Assembly: GCA_001600615.1 (NCBI GenBank)
Contig: BCKK01000005.1
Coordinates: forward strand, 1,451,559 to 1,515,558
Reading direction: 5' to 3'
Source: Dioszegia crocea
Lineage: Eukaryota; Basidiomycota; Tremellomycetes; Tremellales; Bulleribasidiaceae
DNA: 64,000 nt
The translations under genes were made by a program, and so were the position numbers. The notes beneath the pieces were generated by a model. The model was not told the DNA's origin, did no database searches, and was given only the letters and a program-made list of their open reading frames with translations. Below are positions 23,501-35,255 of the stretch, in pieces. Position 1 is the first letter of the stretch, and each line of letters begins with the position of its first letter.

Positions 23501-23525
23501 GGTGTTCTGCTAAGTAGGCTGACAT
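20505..23525 (-). CDS. ASE1: Ase1/PRC1/MAP65 microtubule-bundling protein
   Basis: Multi-exon minus-strand gene. Ase1/PRC1 cross-links antiparallel microtubules at the spindle midzone. The N-terminus (LAEHLPHLQSLHAQLALD and on) is a coiled-coil dimerisation region followed by more helical exons, including the LVKQSEELEKVYDERLQHIE stretch. The most diagnostic segment is near the C-terminus: LLPKVREWHSLVEEEDELER, then DPDRFKRRGGAMLREEKLRK and VAKPKVEQELLKHLPLWEE, the conserved spectrin-like microtubule-binding core of the family. The tail after about KKQRIRMGLAP is basic, Ser/Thr/Pro-rich and low in complexity, with several S/T-P sites, as in other Ase1 proteins regulated by Cdk. The chosen start is the first ATG of the first coiled-coil exon; a further upstream exon cannot be excluded. 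Divergent from CHO1. Confidence 0.82.
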
Positions 23526-23789
23526 GCCTGATTGTGCATTGAAGTAAGGAGGGTGAGGTAAGGTTTGTTGACAGGCTGTCGGGCAAAGTCACTCGCGGTC
23601 ACGGAAGTAAATAAGGCGGGTAGTGCCGGTGGGTGGCAAAGATAGGCGTGCGGTTACGGGTGGCGGGAGCCTGATGCGCCTATTTGTGCCTGAGGAACGT
23701 TTGACAAAAGCGTCATCGGTCCATCCCTTTCCTTTGCCACAAACCTCTGCCTTTCACCCAATCTCATCCCCCTCTAAACAAACATCACA
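23526..23789. promoter_or_regulatory. Divergent intergenic region ASE1 / CHO1
   Basis: The 264 bp between divergent start codons should carry both promoters. No named site was assigned. Confidence 0.45.
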
Positions 23790-24705
23790 ATGTCCGCAGG
23801 AACACCCATCAAGAAACGCTCCTTCACAGAGAACAAAGGCGCGACGGTCGTAGAAGAGAAGAAGAAGCTATTGCAGCAGTACAAGGATGATGATGGACAT
23901 TTCTCCCTTGTCCGGTAGGTCACCACCCTTTACTCTTTGCTGACAAGACAGCAATTTCCGCCTAGCAGATATGATCACCATAATGAATGGTGTCTGCGGT
24001 ACCCTCTCAATCTTATCATCCGCACGATACCTTATCTTATCCTCCAACCTCCCCGCTCCACCTAACGCCGAAGCCCTTCGTGTCCTCTACTTCGCCCACC
24101 TCCTCCCTATCCTCGGCTTCGGCTTTGACGCGCTCGACGGGAAGGTCGCCAGGTGGAGAGGAGGCGGATCGATGCTAGGACAAGAAATGGACAGTCTTGC
24201 CGATCTCGTTTCGTTCGGCGTGGCACCTGCCACTTTAGCCTTCACTCTGGGTTTACGCACAACTCTCGATTGCGTGGCGTTGCTCCTCTTCGTTTCGGGC
24301 GGTCTGGCTCGGTTGGCCAGGTTTAACGCGACGGTGGCGCTTATTCCGGCCGATGCGGGTGGGAAATCCAAGTACTTTGAAGGATTACCAATCCCTTCTA
24401 GTCTGTTCTTGACGAGTGCGATGGCGTACTGCGTTAAGAAGGGAGCGTATGCGATGGGTAAACGTGGTGGTGGACAGGTACCATTTGGGATGGTTACGCT
24501 CTTTGGGGATAAAGGGGGTTATGGTGATGTAAGTTCAGTATATCCTGGATGGATGGGCGAATAGAGCTGACTCCCAGATCCACGTCGCTTCATTCATCTT
24601 TGCCGCATGGGCCGCAATGATGGTGTCCAAGACTCTAAGAGTGAGTTTAGGGTCGATATAAGTCTGCATTGATCTAAGCTGACGGATCAGGTACCCAAGC
24701 TATAG
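23790..24705 (+). CDS. CHO1: Phosphatidylserine synthase (CDP-DAG:serine O-phosphatidyltransferase)
   Basis: Makes phosphatidylserine from CDP-diacylglycerol and serine in the ER/mitochondria-associated membrane. Four exons (23790-23914, 23952-24528, 24578-24640, 24691-24705) give 259 residues, close to the usual length. The CDP-alcohol phosphotransferase signature D-x2-D-G-x2-A-R-x8-G-x3-D-x3-D is complete: DALDGKVAR then GQEMDSLAD. The PS-synthase-specific region before it reads HFSLVRNFRLADMITIMNG, joined across the first intron. Several hydrophobic helices follow, with FEGLPIPSS typical of the PssA/Cho1 branch. The last exon is only 15 nt (VPKL and stop). The route is bacterial/fungal-type and differs from animal base-exchange PS synthases. 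Confidence 0.95.
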
Positions 24706-25229
24706 ATGATATACAAAAATAGGCCTCAGGGAGAAGACGGAAATACACGCGAGACGTATACGGTGCAGCTCAAAGCTGTCGGATTGCAGAGTGTACCCAC
24801 ATGCACATCGTTCACGAGGCGCCACAGCCAAAGCCAAAGCCACACTGTTCGGCATTCAAGATTCAACATGGACCAGGGGTCCACATCGGGATACTTCGGG
24901 ATTCTGAAACCTTCTGAAACGCGCGCTAAGGCGTGACGCGACCTGACGCGACGCGATGCTGTGTGTCACGGTGTGTGTATCATCTCCCTCATAACCCTTC
25001 CCCCTCCTTTGATACCGGACCCCGACCCTGAGCGAGCGGAGTATTAAGGTTAGGCGGTAAAGGAGGGGGTGGGTCCGAGCTTAGTTTCAGGGCGAAATTT
25101 TGATGCGTGGTCACTGACCCTTCTTCACTCACCTTCTATACGTTGGGATTGACTCTCATCCTCTCCCCTTTCCCTTTCCCCTTACTCACTTCTCACTATT
25201 CCTCACTAGATATAAGTGAGGTGCAAAAA
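24706..25229. other. Intergenic region with clustered ACGCG motifs
   Basis: No exon was supported. At 24935-24956 there are three closely packed, partly overlapping copies of GACGCGA. The region lies downstream of CHO1 and upstream of the bestrophin-like gene, so it probably serves as the latter's promoter. Confidence 0.5.
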
Positions 25230-28200
25230 ATGGGCATCAGCCATGCCCTCGCTTGGGCAGGATATCGGTATCCATCCACCATAATCGAGTGAGCTGCTCC
25301 TCCCATGACAAGGCGAAGCAGGGATCAAAGCTGACGGGGTAGTGATATCCAATATCAAGTGGCCTTCTTCTCCCTCTTTGCATTCAGTAAGTCCAACATC
25401 CGACCCCAGACAACGCTCGAGCTCGGAGAGGATATTCACTGATTCTTCAGTGGTCTGCGCCGTCAGTGAATACACAAATCGTAACCTCGGCATCAACAGT
25501 ATAATGATTTCAGTCTTGGGTACGGTGGTGTAAGTTTCCTTGAGCTCGAAACAATTCGAGGACAAACTGACAATTAAGGTCTTTGACCGTATCTTTCAAA
25601 ACCAGCAGCGCCTATACCCGATGGTGGGAAGGTGAGCTAGCCCATGCTCCCCGTGGTCCGCTCATACAGTAAGAGGGTACAAGCTGACATTTCCAGGCCG
25701 AAATATCTGGGCCACAGTAACATCCAATAGTCGACACCTAGCCATGCTGATTTGGCTACATGTAAGCTACCCACTGCTCACCGACGATAGGGCACAAGCT
25801 AACAACCTAGGTCCCCAATTCCAAGCCCGCCCCAAAAGATGATCCCCCCAAACCCAAATCCAAAAAGAAGCATCGAAACCGACACCGGCACCAACATAAA
25901 TCCACTTCCAAACAATCCTCACCTCACTCTCTAGCGTCAATGGCAGCTGTCAATGCGGAACCTGAACCTGCCGAAATACTTCAGGAAGCGGAGGAGGGGT
26001 ATGGTCTGACCCGTATGCCCCGGAAACAATCGTTAAAGTTTGATGGGGTGGTTAGTGAGGGATCGGCATCTTATCCTGCCGGTTTGGACAGGGACAGGGT
26101 GGGGCACAGGGATTTTACGGGTGATTCGGGTAGTACGACGACGAGCTGTATGACGGGTGGGTGTGATGTGGGGGAGAAGGGGAAAGGGAATGGGAAGGGG
26201 AGTGGGGAAGAGGAGAAAGGGGAGAAGTGTCATGGGGTTGATAAGGTGCTTAGTAAGGTGGAAGAGTTGAAGATGAGGGCGCAGGTCGCGGGGATGGTGG
26301 AGAAGAGGACGTATATTGGATTAGTGAGTTTCCCTGTCGCGACGTGATGATTAAGAGGGGGGTGGGAACGGCGGAGTAGGGAAGAAGGAGCAGGGGGAAA
26401 GAGATGATAGGGTAGAGAGCGAGGGTGATCCTGAGCGTGATGAGGGTCAATGAACGTCGATGTAAGGGTGTTAGCTGATATTTTCAGGTCCAAGCTTTTA
26501 GCGTGGCTATGAAACATGCCCTCCGAGGAGAATCCGGGCCATTCTATACGGATCTGTACAACCTCATCGCCTTTCTCCCAAAGTCAGCTACCACGCCCTT
26601 GTTGCTCGTCAGGAACAAGAGCTGACAAACCCAGATACAACACATCCGTCGTTCCTCCCGTTAACCGAGACCACCTCTTCACAGGCTGGGTAAACGGTAT
26701 ACCCCGCCAAAAGGCAGACTACGACGACGACACGATCGCCGTCCCCTTAACGAACCCTGCTCCATTTACAGGCTACGCATTCGAACTTCCTCCTTCCGAT
26801 ACCGACCCCTCCGGTCCTCCTCCAATCGACCAAGACCCCGAAAAGGCTCCAGATGGATTCACAACGACTTCCTTCTCCTTCCGAAATCAAGCGCTCAACT
26901 CAGCTACGGCGTATATCCGAACAGAGGGTGAAAGTCGGCGTCATTGTTTTACACGATTAGACGCCAAGCACCGTGTAATTCGTCGAAGTGAAGATAGGCG
27001 AGGGGATAAAGTGCCTATTACAACTGTGGAACTTATGCCGCCTAGACATCCTCCCAGGGCTCAATATTGGGATTTTTTCCCCCCGCTTAGAGTTGTAAAG
27101 GTGTTGACGGATTGGATTAGAAGGAGGGAGTTGGTTCAGAGACAAGAAAGGGTCAGGGGTGGGAAAAGGAGGAGGAATGGTGGTGTTCGATCGGAAATAC
27201 CACAAGAAATCATGTGAGCTTCCAAACCCTTGTTTCTTTAAAATGTCAGTGGGCCTTCAGCTGATACGACAGCATGTACCTCTCAGCCTACGTTGACGAT
27301 CTAGTCCGTCGAGAAATGATAAACGCGTCATACATCTCACCACTCATGGCCTGTATCCTCGAATTTCAGAAGGCCCTTACGGACTTGGAAAAAATCGCAA
27401 CTACACCTATCCCCTCGGCATACTCTTTCCATCTCCGTTTGACGGTGTGGGCGTATTTGCTCTTCCTGCCCTTCCAGATCTACCCGCTTTTGAGGTGGAT
27501 TACGATTCCTGCGGTGGCCGTGGCGGCTATTACGTATTTGGGTGAGTTGCTAACTCTGCAGCGAGGATCGTGCGAGTGTAAACTGACATGAGTAGGGTTC
27601 CTGGAAATTGGCGCTCAGATCGAAATGCCTTTTGTGAGTTCCGTCTTCCTCTTCGTCTTCTCGGCCCGAAGATCGATCTCAGACCAGAACTGACCGATGT
27701 AGGCATACGATCAAAGTGATCTAGATATCGACAAGTTCGTCTTGAAGATTGCACATCAATTAGCAGAAGTAACCGCTGTAAGTTAGAGTCAGATGTCGGT
27801 CGCGAGGAAATGTAATTGAGCCTACATCTGACAACTCCAGTTCCCATGCGACGTACCCTCTCAACAAATCATCCTCTCACACCTAAACCAACCCTTCTTT
27901 CCTACACTCCAACATTCCGCCCCGGAGTTGATTGGAGTCTGCGAGACCAAACCGGGTCCAAACCCACTTGGGTTCTCGGCAGCATTTGAGGCGTGTAAAG
28001 AGAGGGATGTGCCGGATTTATCGCTGCCCAAGGCGGATCCGGTCGAAGAGAAACATCGGCGTAGAAGTCGGCGACATCGACATCGACATCAACGGTCTGA
28101 TGCCCATTCATCTTCGACATCCTCCTCCGACTCTTCCTCCTCCTCCTCCGACTCTGATTCAAACTCAGAGACCGAACCTGAAATCGACAAGGAACAACAA

Positions 28201-28380
28201 GCTGCCGATATTTTGCTTAATAAACATATCAAACCTCTGCCCAAGACGGTGAGGGATTTGGAATTGGCACTTACTGCCAATTGGCGAACAATCTCAACTG
28301 AGACGGAAAGTTTTATTGGGAAACCGAGGCAGCAGTTGGAGAATAGGTCAGGGGTCGAGGTGGCTGTGATGACGTTGTAG
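25230..28380 (+). CDS. Bestrophin-like (UPF0187/RFP-TM) anion channel
   Basis: Twelve exons give 802 residues: 25230-25288, 25343-25386, 25451-25529, 25579-25631, 25697-25761, 25811-26323, 26488-26582, 26635-27213, 27273-27541, 27596-27633, 27703-27777, 27841-28380. Bestrophin hallmarks are SVLGTVVSLTVSFKTSSAYTR followed by WWEGR.IWATVTSNSR, and near the end FLEIGAQIEMPFAYDQSDLD (compare the I-E-x-P-F-x-x-D-x-x-D-L of the family). The membrane core is interrupted by two large hydrophilic insertions: about 180 residues (Lys/Arg/His-rich then acidic/Gly-rich, exon 6) and a second in exon 8. The C-terminal tail has a Ser/Asp tract. Fungal members are thought to be membrane anion channels, but function in fungi is little known. 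Confidence 0.82.
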
Positions 28381-28848
28381 GGGCGGAGGGGTCGGGGTGA
28401 GGAGTTGATGTGTGCATAGATTTGGTGGATATAGCTGCGCTATCGGATGTATATATGATAGCTATCCGGAGTATATTGAAAGACTCTTATCAGTATACTG
28501 CGAGCGTTGAAAGGCTAGCATGAGTTGTTGCTTAGTCAGGGTCATGACGTAATGTGTATGTTTCAGATTTTGGCTGGGGCCGCTTCGCTTGGACAACGCT
28601 TGGACCCATATCTCTTCTTCCTTCCTTCCTTCCTTCCTTCCTCCTCCCGCTTTGCCTTCTATACATCTATAACCCCCTCTGCAGTATATCCACTTAGTCT
28701 CTTCATCCTGGTCCAGAAGACCTGCTGACGTCCATCACTTCCCTCAACAGCCAACACCAGGGGTCACTCAACCTTACATATCTGACCCTTATTCCCTCTC
28801 CCCATCGACACTTCAACGTTCAACCTCCATCGACCGATATCAATCGTC
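28381..28848. other. Intergenic region with a CTTC microsatellite
   Basis: No exon was supported. It contains the tetranucleotide repeat listed separately and a CT-rich leader before the next start codon. Confidence 0.5.
28617..28640. repeat. (CTTC)6 microsatellite
   Basis: Six perfect copies of CTTC in tandem, within a pyrimidine-rich promoter or leader about 210 bp upstream of the next start codon. Confidence 0.95.
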
Positions 28849-30559
28849 ATGGCCAAAACAACCTCTACAAACCTCAAGACCCACCCCAAATCAACCTCCA
28901 CCACCGCCCATAGAGCATCCAACCGGAAACGCTCTCGAAGCTCAAATGATCCCGTGCCCATGCTCAAGAAGAAACAACCAAACTCCGAATCTCACCGGAC
29001 CTCCGGCAAGTCAAAGTTGAAATCTAGCTCCATCCGGACGGTGGCGTCAAGGGATAGAGGGGGTAGTAGGGGTCGATCATCAGTGGGGAGAAGGGGCGAT
29101 AAGAGGGGAAAAGCGGCAAGAGAGGCTGGGTCAGAGGATTCGGCGGATACGGTTTCGGAGGATGAGAGGGGACGAGGGAGAGGGAGAGGGGATGCCGAGT
29201 ATGAAGGGAGTGGGGAAGGCGAGGATAGTGAAGAGCGGGGATGGAGTGATGAGGATGAGGACGAGGATGAAGCGGAAGGTGGGGAGAGGGAGAAGGCGAG
29301 GTATCGTGAGCGGGGAAGGAAAGAGGAGCGGGTTGTGAAGGCGAAGGGCAGAAGTGGAGCTGAGGGGAAGGAAGGGGTTTTGATGGTTGATGGGAAACCA
29401 ATCTCGGCGGAGCAGGTTAAAATGATGATGCGGTTGATGAAGACGGCGGCGGCGGCGGGTGAGGGTGGGGCGGGAGTAGACACAGTGAAGAAGATCGGGG
29501 AGGGGGCTGTGGGGCAGGGTTTAATGGAAACAGAGGAAGAGGAAGAAGGGGATAAGGTGGAGTTGGAAATGAGCGAAGAGGATGAGGAAGAGTATGAGGA
29601 TATGGCGTGAGTTTCAGAGTTCTCTGTTGCCTTAGAACGTAATATACGAGATGGAGAGTCAGGAACTGATATCTCAGACGTGAATGTCGACAAGACTTGG
29701 AAGGTGAGCTATGAAGATTTCGTTTTCGTCAATGAATAGTGATGCTCAGCTGATATCTCAGATCAGTTCCGGTCGATCAATAAAAGTAACGTTGATCTGG
29801 TGGCGGTATATAATGCCGATAAGACCTTGAAGGCAGTGACGACGTGTTTGAAGCGAAAGGAGGCCGAGGGGCTATTGTGAGTTTGGTTTCGCGTTCACCG
29901 GGCCCGCAGGGGCTGGGCTCTAATATGGATCAAAGGGGGACATAGGCTGACTTACATCAGGAAAGAGTATAAAGCTTGGCTTACCGCGGATCAGGCGTAC
30001 AAACCCGCCATTAAGAAACATTGGGAGACAATGATCAACGCAATCGATGCAGATACCGTACGTCTTTTCAGCTCATCATCGGATTCCCCTCCCTCATGGG
30101 CTAGAGTCGAGCTGACATGTTACAGAAAACACAAGTGGAGATCATCAGGAAGATTGAAGTGTTGGTCGGGCAGAGAATGGATGTGGTCGCTGCTGCCAGG
30201 AAAGCTTTTGCGACCAAGTGTGAGTTGAGTGTACGAACGATTGTCTGTAATGTACCAGAACTGACCATAATAGCTGAAGAGCATAAGTTGGAGATTGAGG
30301 GATATCAACTCGAGCTAGACAAATCAAAAAAGAAGTCGGTGAAAGCAGTGAGCTGTGTCGCCCGCCATGTCGGCCGTGTAGAAGCTGATGCAAGTAGTAT
30401 CAGAAATTCACAGATGAAGAAGCTATCCGTAAAGATATCGGAATGAAACTCAAGGATGCCATGTTTGCTTATGCCGATATCCTTATGGCGGGCGGGAAGT
30501 CTAAGGGGAGTAAGGGGAAGAGTCAAGATGAGACTGATGAGGGGTCTGAGGATGAGTGA
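28849..30559 (+). CDS. Acidic, coiled-coil, probably nuclear protein of unknown function
   Basis: Multi-exon gene (first exon 28849-29606). The first 250 residues are low in complexity: a basic Lys/Arg/Ser-rich start with bipartite nuclear-localisation-like clusters (NRKRSRSS, MLKKKQ), then an acidic stretch (DEDEDEDEAEGGERE), then VMVDGKPISAEQVKMMMRLMK and a Glu/Asp-rich region. The second half, after small exons, is a folded-looking helical region (RSINKSNVDLVAVYNADKTL, KEYKAWLTADQAYKPAIKKH, KIEVLVGQRMDVVAAARKAF) likely to form a coiled coil, ending with an acidic tail. I do not recognise the family. The composition suggests a chromatin, kinetochore or ribosome-biogenesis protein, but this is only inference. 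Confidence 0.65.
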
Positions 30560-30969
30560 GCTGAGGTGGGGATGGGGAGGGTGTGATATAGTATGGGATG
30601 GAGATGGCGATGTGTGTATGGGTTTTAAGAGAGTGGAAGGTGGTTGTAGGCTCAATTTGTGGGATATCGGTTTGTGTGTAAAGATAGGGAAAGATAGTCC
30701 CTCTATGTATGTATATAACAGTTTCATGGTGTTCGATTTGCAGTTGTCGAGGTGTGGGGAAGAGATTACACGCGGAAGAAAGGGAGGGATTGGAAGGTGG
30801 GGGAAACCGAAGAATCGAGGTCGGCGCGAATCGAGAAATCGGTATGAGTGTGGCGGTAGAAGAGGAGATTTCATTTTCCGCTACTAACTCTCCGCCTTTC
30901 CAGAATATCCATAGCAAGACACAAATAACGTCATACGTATGTAAAAGATCGTCCATACCACACACGCCC
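30560..30969. other. Convergent 3' region
   Basis: About 410 bp between the ends of the acidic coiled-coil gene and MCP1. Chance open frames occur on both strands but none connects to a gene. Confidence 0.5.
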
Positions 30970-31817
30970 TCATCTCAAGCCAAACCTCGACCAAGCCGTC
31001 TGCTGAAATACCGCCTCATACCTCCTCGCCATAAACCCCCCAACATTCCCACCCTCGACATACAACCTCCCCAAACCAATAGCCACTACACCCAATAACG
31101 CCGACAACATACACCCGGCCGATCGTTTTCTCTTCTGCAGATTTGGAATATCCGCAGCTGTCCGTCTTGGTGATTCAGCCACTACAGCTCTCTCCGTCCC
31201 GGCCCTCAAACGCCTGATCCACGAAATAATCTTCATACTGCCTAGTACCGCATGTGGGACTGCGAGCCCCACTAATCCGAGGTAGGCTATAGATGACGCG
31301 ATGGGTCGGGTCCATAAAGAGTAGGCGACAAATTCAAAGTTGAGCTCAGAGGGGGAGAGGGATGAGATGGGTGGGAGTGGCGATTGTGGTATTGTGCGAT
31401 GAGTGAGGATGTGGGGCAGGAGGAATGGGATGAGGAGGTAGCCTGTGAGTAGGTGAGTTGTGAGTGGGGGAAAGAGGCGGGTGCGGATAGTGAGGTATGT
31501 TCGTTTGAGGAGGGAGGCGGAGAGGTGGAGGGCTAAAGGGGCATAGACTAGAACAGGTTCGAGTGGGAGGTATAGATCTCGGCCTATAAGCTATGATGTC
31601 AGCTTAGAGACGGTATGTGAATGTGTAGTCCTACTAATGTCTTGTCCGCGAGTGATATTCCACCCACAGCAGCTGCGAGTGGAGAAGCAAGATGAACCGT
31701 TAAGAACACGGAAAATACCAGGGCTGATGTGTTTTGGACGCCAGTAAGCAGACGAAGGAACTGTCCGCCTGGAGATCTTGCCGGCGGAGGGGGTCCTGGC
31801 GGGCTTGAAGACGTCAT
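30970..31817 (-). CDS. MCP1: MCP1-like mitochondrial outer membrane protein (DUF1691)
   Basis: Two exons (31817-31635, 31590-30970) give 267 residues. The protein has several membrane helices with histidines inside (TSALVFSVFLTVHLASPLAA, LALHLSASLLKRTYL, HLLTGYLLIPFLLPHILTHR, LVGLAVPHAVLGSMKIIS). The order of helices and His positions matches Mcp1, a multi-spanning outer-membrane protein found as a suppressor of MDM10/ERMES loss, linked to lipid homeostasis with Vps13. The proline-rich N-terminus (MTSSSPPGPPPPARSPG) is probably cytosolic. Upstream ATGs in the same frame (for example near 31856) could add residues; I chose the one nearest the conserved part. Divergent from the sulfate permease gene, 227 bp away. 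Confidence 0.65.
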
Positions 31818-32044
31818 ACTGCCACTAAATGTGAGAGATGGGTGAGATAAAGGCATCTCAATTGGTCTTTGCCCGATGATATACAGCTGGGCGGCGAAAT
31901 CTGAAACGCGACCACGTGACTTCACCCTTTCCGTTGGAAACGTGTCTAACTTTGGATTTGGACGAATGACCACCACGCCAAAACAAAACATCATCCCTAC
32001 TATACATTAAGGCTATACAATTGCGACTCTGGGACGCGTGAGAG
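31818..32044. promoter_or_regulatory. Divergent intergenic region MCP1 / sulfate permease
   Basis: 227 bp between divergent start codons, with both promoters. The sequence CACGTG occurs at about 31912-31917 (in GACCACGTGACTTC). CACGTG is the core bound by Cbf1/Met4-type bHLH regulators of sulfur genes in yeasts, which would fit a sulfate permease, but the link here is inference. Confidence 0.5.
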
Positions 32045-35000
32045 ATGCCGTCGACTGTATCGGTTCTAGCTTCAGCTTCCGAGGCGGGGCCCTCTCGCCC
32101 GACCAGCAGAACTTCTCTCCGCTCGAACCTCTCAGCACAGCTCTCGGGCCTCTTCTCGCGAGCTTCAATGGAGACTTCGGAACGTACCGCTTTACTCCCT
32201 GCGTCAGGCCAGCCGAGTAATAGTCACTCGAGAGAGTCTTCAGGTCAAGATCGGGCGGAAGGAGGGGCTGAGGGGTCAGGAGGGATAAGGAGGAATTATA
32301 CGCAGGAGATGGATCAGGATGAGGAGGAAGAGGATGGGAAGGCGCCAGCGGCAGCGAGGTCGCCTCAGCGTGAGCTGGCTTATTTGCCTTCATCAACGGA
32401 GATCATATCAGCTGACTCTTAGGTCCACCGAGGAAGAAGTCGACGACAGTGGAAATGGCCAAGAAGATCCGTCAACGCTCGAAATACTATATCCCTATCA
32501 CCGAGTGGTTACCCCAATACTCTCTGCCATTATTCTACGGCGACTTGGTAGCCGGAGTATCGCTCGCTTGTCTTTTAGTACCGCAAGCTATGAGTTATGC
32601 GAGCGGGCTAGCGAAGTTAACACCTGTTGCTGGGATTTGGTCGACTGCTATCCCATCATTCATCTATGGGATATTTGGGACTTGTCGGTGAGGATCAGCT
32701 GTTCTTTCCCGCCTCGTCGTACGTCCGCGGAGTGTATAGCTGACGTGCACCAGTCAGCTATCAGTAGGGCCAGAAGCGGCACTGGCGCTCCTGATCGGCC
32801 AAATGATTCAGGAAGTAGTCAATGATCCTGATCACCCGGCGAAACATCCAGAATTGGAAGCTGCTGCAGTGGCTATCATTACCACGTTTCAGGTCAGCTC
32901 ATTCATCATTATGCTCTTGTCATGGATCCACAGCTGATTCAGAAGATTGGCCTGATCACCAGTGTCCTTGGCCTACTCCGATTAGGCTTCCTCGACGTCG
33001 TCCTCTCCCGTGCCCTTCTCAGAGGCTTTATAACTGCAGTCGGCGTAGTAAGTTGTTTGCATCGTTTCGTGACTAAAACTTACGCCACAGATCATCTTCA
33101 TCGAACAATCCATCCCTATGCTAGGCCTCTCTTCCGTCCTCTCCCAAATCGGTAAAAGTCACAATGCCCCTTCACTCCCAATCGACAAGCTCATCTTTGT
33201 CATTCGGAATATCGACCGTGTCAACCAACCCACTGCCATCTTATCTGCCGGCTGTCTTGCCTTCCTCATTCTGATGCGTGTGGGCAAGGCGAAAGTCGTC
33301 CAAAGGCCTGGAGGTAGTTGGGTCAGGTATTTCCCAGAGATCTTCGTTGCTGTCGTAGGACTCACCTGTGAGTTGCTTTTCCTCCGCAATCGTGAGGATA
33401 TCAGCTGATGGCGTCTAGTCCTGGCCGGACAGCTTAGATGGGATACCAAGGGAATTGATATCCTTGGCGAAGTTCCTGGAGGAACTGAGATTCCGTTCGG
33501 CTGGCCATTGAACAAACGCCGAATGAAGTATTTCAGCTTTACAGTAAGTTGGCGGAAGCCTGACTGCTGCAGCCAAAGGTTCAAAAGCTCACTGATTCTA
33601 GTTCCCTACTGCGTTCGTATGTGCTGTGGTCGGCATGGTAGACTCCATCGTAGCCGCTAGGGAGAATGGGAGCAAATACGGGTATGCAGTCGGACCAAAT
33701 CGAGAATTAGTCGCTCTAGGTCAGTTACCCCGCTCGATCCAAGGCCTTAGCTGATCAATTATCAGGAGCTGCTAATCTTGTTTCGTCCTGTATGGTAGTG
33801 ACAGGTTCAATCCCAATATTCGGCTCCATCACTCGTGAGTCGCATCCCCATGCGCCGCTTCTACCTTAGAAAGGAAAAGAAGCTGATGGAGACTCAGGGT
33901 CAAGGCTCAATGGCGCTACAGGCGCTCGGACCCAAATAGCCAGTGCGATCACTGCGGTCATTATGATTGGATCTATCTTCTTACTCCCTTGGTTATACTT
34001 CCTACCCAAGGTCAATTAAGTCGTTGCCCATAGAGTGACACGAAATGTCAGCTGATCCAGATAGGCCGTTCTGGCATGTATCGTCGTCCTTGTCGTCTAC
34101 TCTAGTAAGCCAGACATTCTTGCTTTCCTCGTGACACTGTGAAATCCAGACCCGTGAAGTAAAGCTGACGAACCCCAGTCCTCGCTGAGGCACCACACGA
34201 AATCATCTTCCTATGGCGTATGCGCGCCTGGACAGATTTCGCCCAAATGACAGGAACATTCATCCTCACTCTCCTCTTTTCAATCGAGGTGAGCTGTCTT
34301 GCTCACGTAAAATTGATGGTATATAGCTGACTTACAAACAGACCGGCCTTGTCGCTTCAGTCGTCTTCTCTCTCATCCTCGTCATCCAGAAATCTACCCA
34401 AACGCGGATCAAGATCATCGGCCGACTGCCCAATACCGACGAATGGGTGCCGATAGATGAAGATGAGGCGGCGCAAGAGGAGATACCGGGTGTGGTGAGT
34501 TCCTTTGTACCTGATGACTTGGTAAGGACGAGCTCATCATTGGTTAGCTTGTAGTGCGGATCAGGGAGAATTTGAGTTTCGCAAATACTGGGCAACTCAA
34601 AGAGAGGTTACGAAGGGTAAGTCAGCTTGATGTGATCTATCTGTTGCAGAAAGGAATGAGCTAACACATACTGCAGCTTGAAATGTATGGAATGCAAAAG
34701 AGTCATCCATCCGATTTACCTAAACGAGAATCTGCCAAAGCGATCATATTACATATGGGCGATGTGGAAGAGATGGACGCGTCGTAAGTCCATTTTACCA
34801 GCTGTAAAGGGCCTTCACCTGTCCGGTATGAGGACACTGTAGCTGATATCCACCCTTAGTGCCCTTCAGATCCTATACGAACTCACCCGATCATACTCTG
34901 AACAAGGCGTCGGCTTGCACTTCGTCCACCTCCGACCGGCCCATTTGACAATGTTTCAATTCGTCGGCATAACAGATATTGTGAGTTGCATTCCGCGCAG

Positions 35001-35134
35001 CAATGGGGCCAATCTCCGAGAATACACAGCTGATCCTTCAGTGCTCGCCTCGGCATTTCCACCGAGATCTTAGAGAAGCAATGAAGGAGATTGAGAGTTT
35101 AGGATATGGGTCGAGTGTTGTTTCCCGCTTCTGA
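32045..35134 (+). CDS. SLC26/SulP-family sulfate permease
   Basis: Plasma-membrane anion transporter of the SulP family, most likely sulfate uptake. At least a dozen exons give roughly 800 residues. After an N-terminal Ser-rich cytosolic tail (exon 1, 32045-32369), the SulP start is clear: YYIPITEWLPQYSLPLFYGD and LVAGVSLACLLVPQAMSYAS, then GLAKLTPVAGIWSTAIPSFI. QLSVGPEAALALLIGQM is the conserved S-V-G-P motif. Later exons encode more helices (for example FPTAFVCAVVGMVDSIVAAR). A C-terminal STAS domain is recognisable by AKAIILHMGDVEEMDASALQ, and by HLRPAHLTMFQFVGI. Yeast homologs are SUL1/SUL2. A CACGTG box in the shared promoter agrees with sulfur control. Confidence 0.88.
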
Positions 35135-35255
35135 TCTTAGATTCCTATATCTGTTGAAATAGCTCATCATGTACTGTCAGATACTAGACCTAAAACGCTA
35201 ATCATCATCACAAATTCGTCAAAATATAGAATGTAGGTCATCAAAGGCATCAACA

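Noticed and set aside
28992..29693. Minus-strand Ser/Pro-rich open frame (233 codons)
   Set aside because: Antisense shadow of the acidic first exon of the coiled-coil protein gene; low-complexity composition only.
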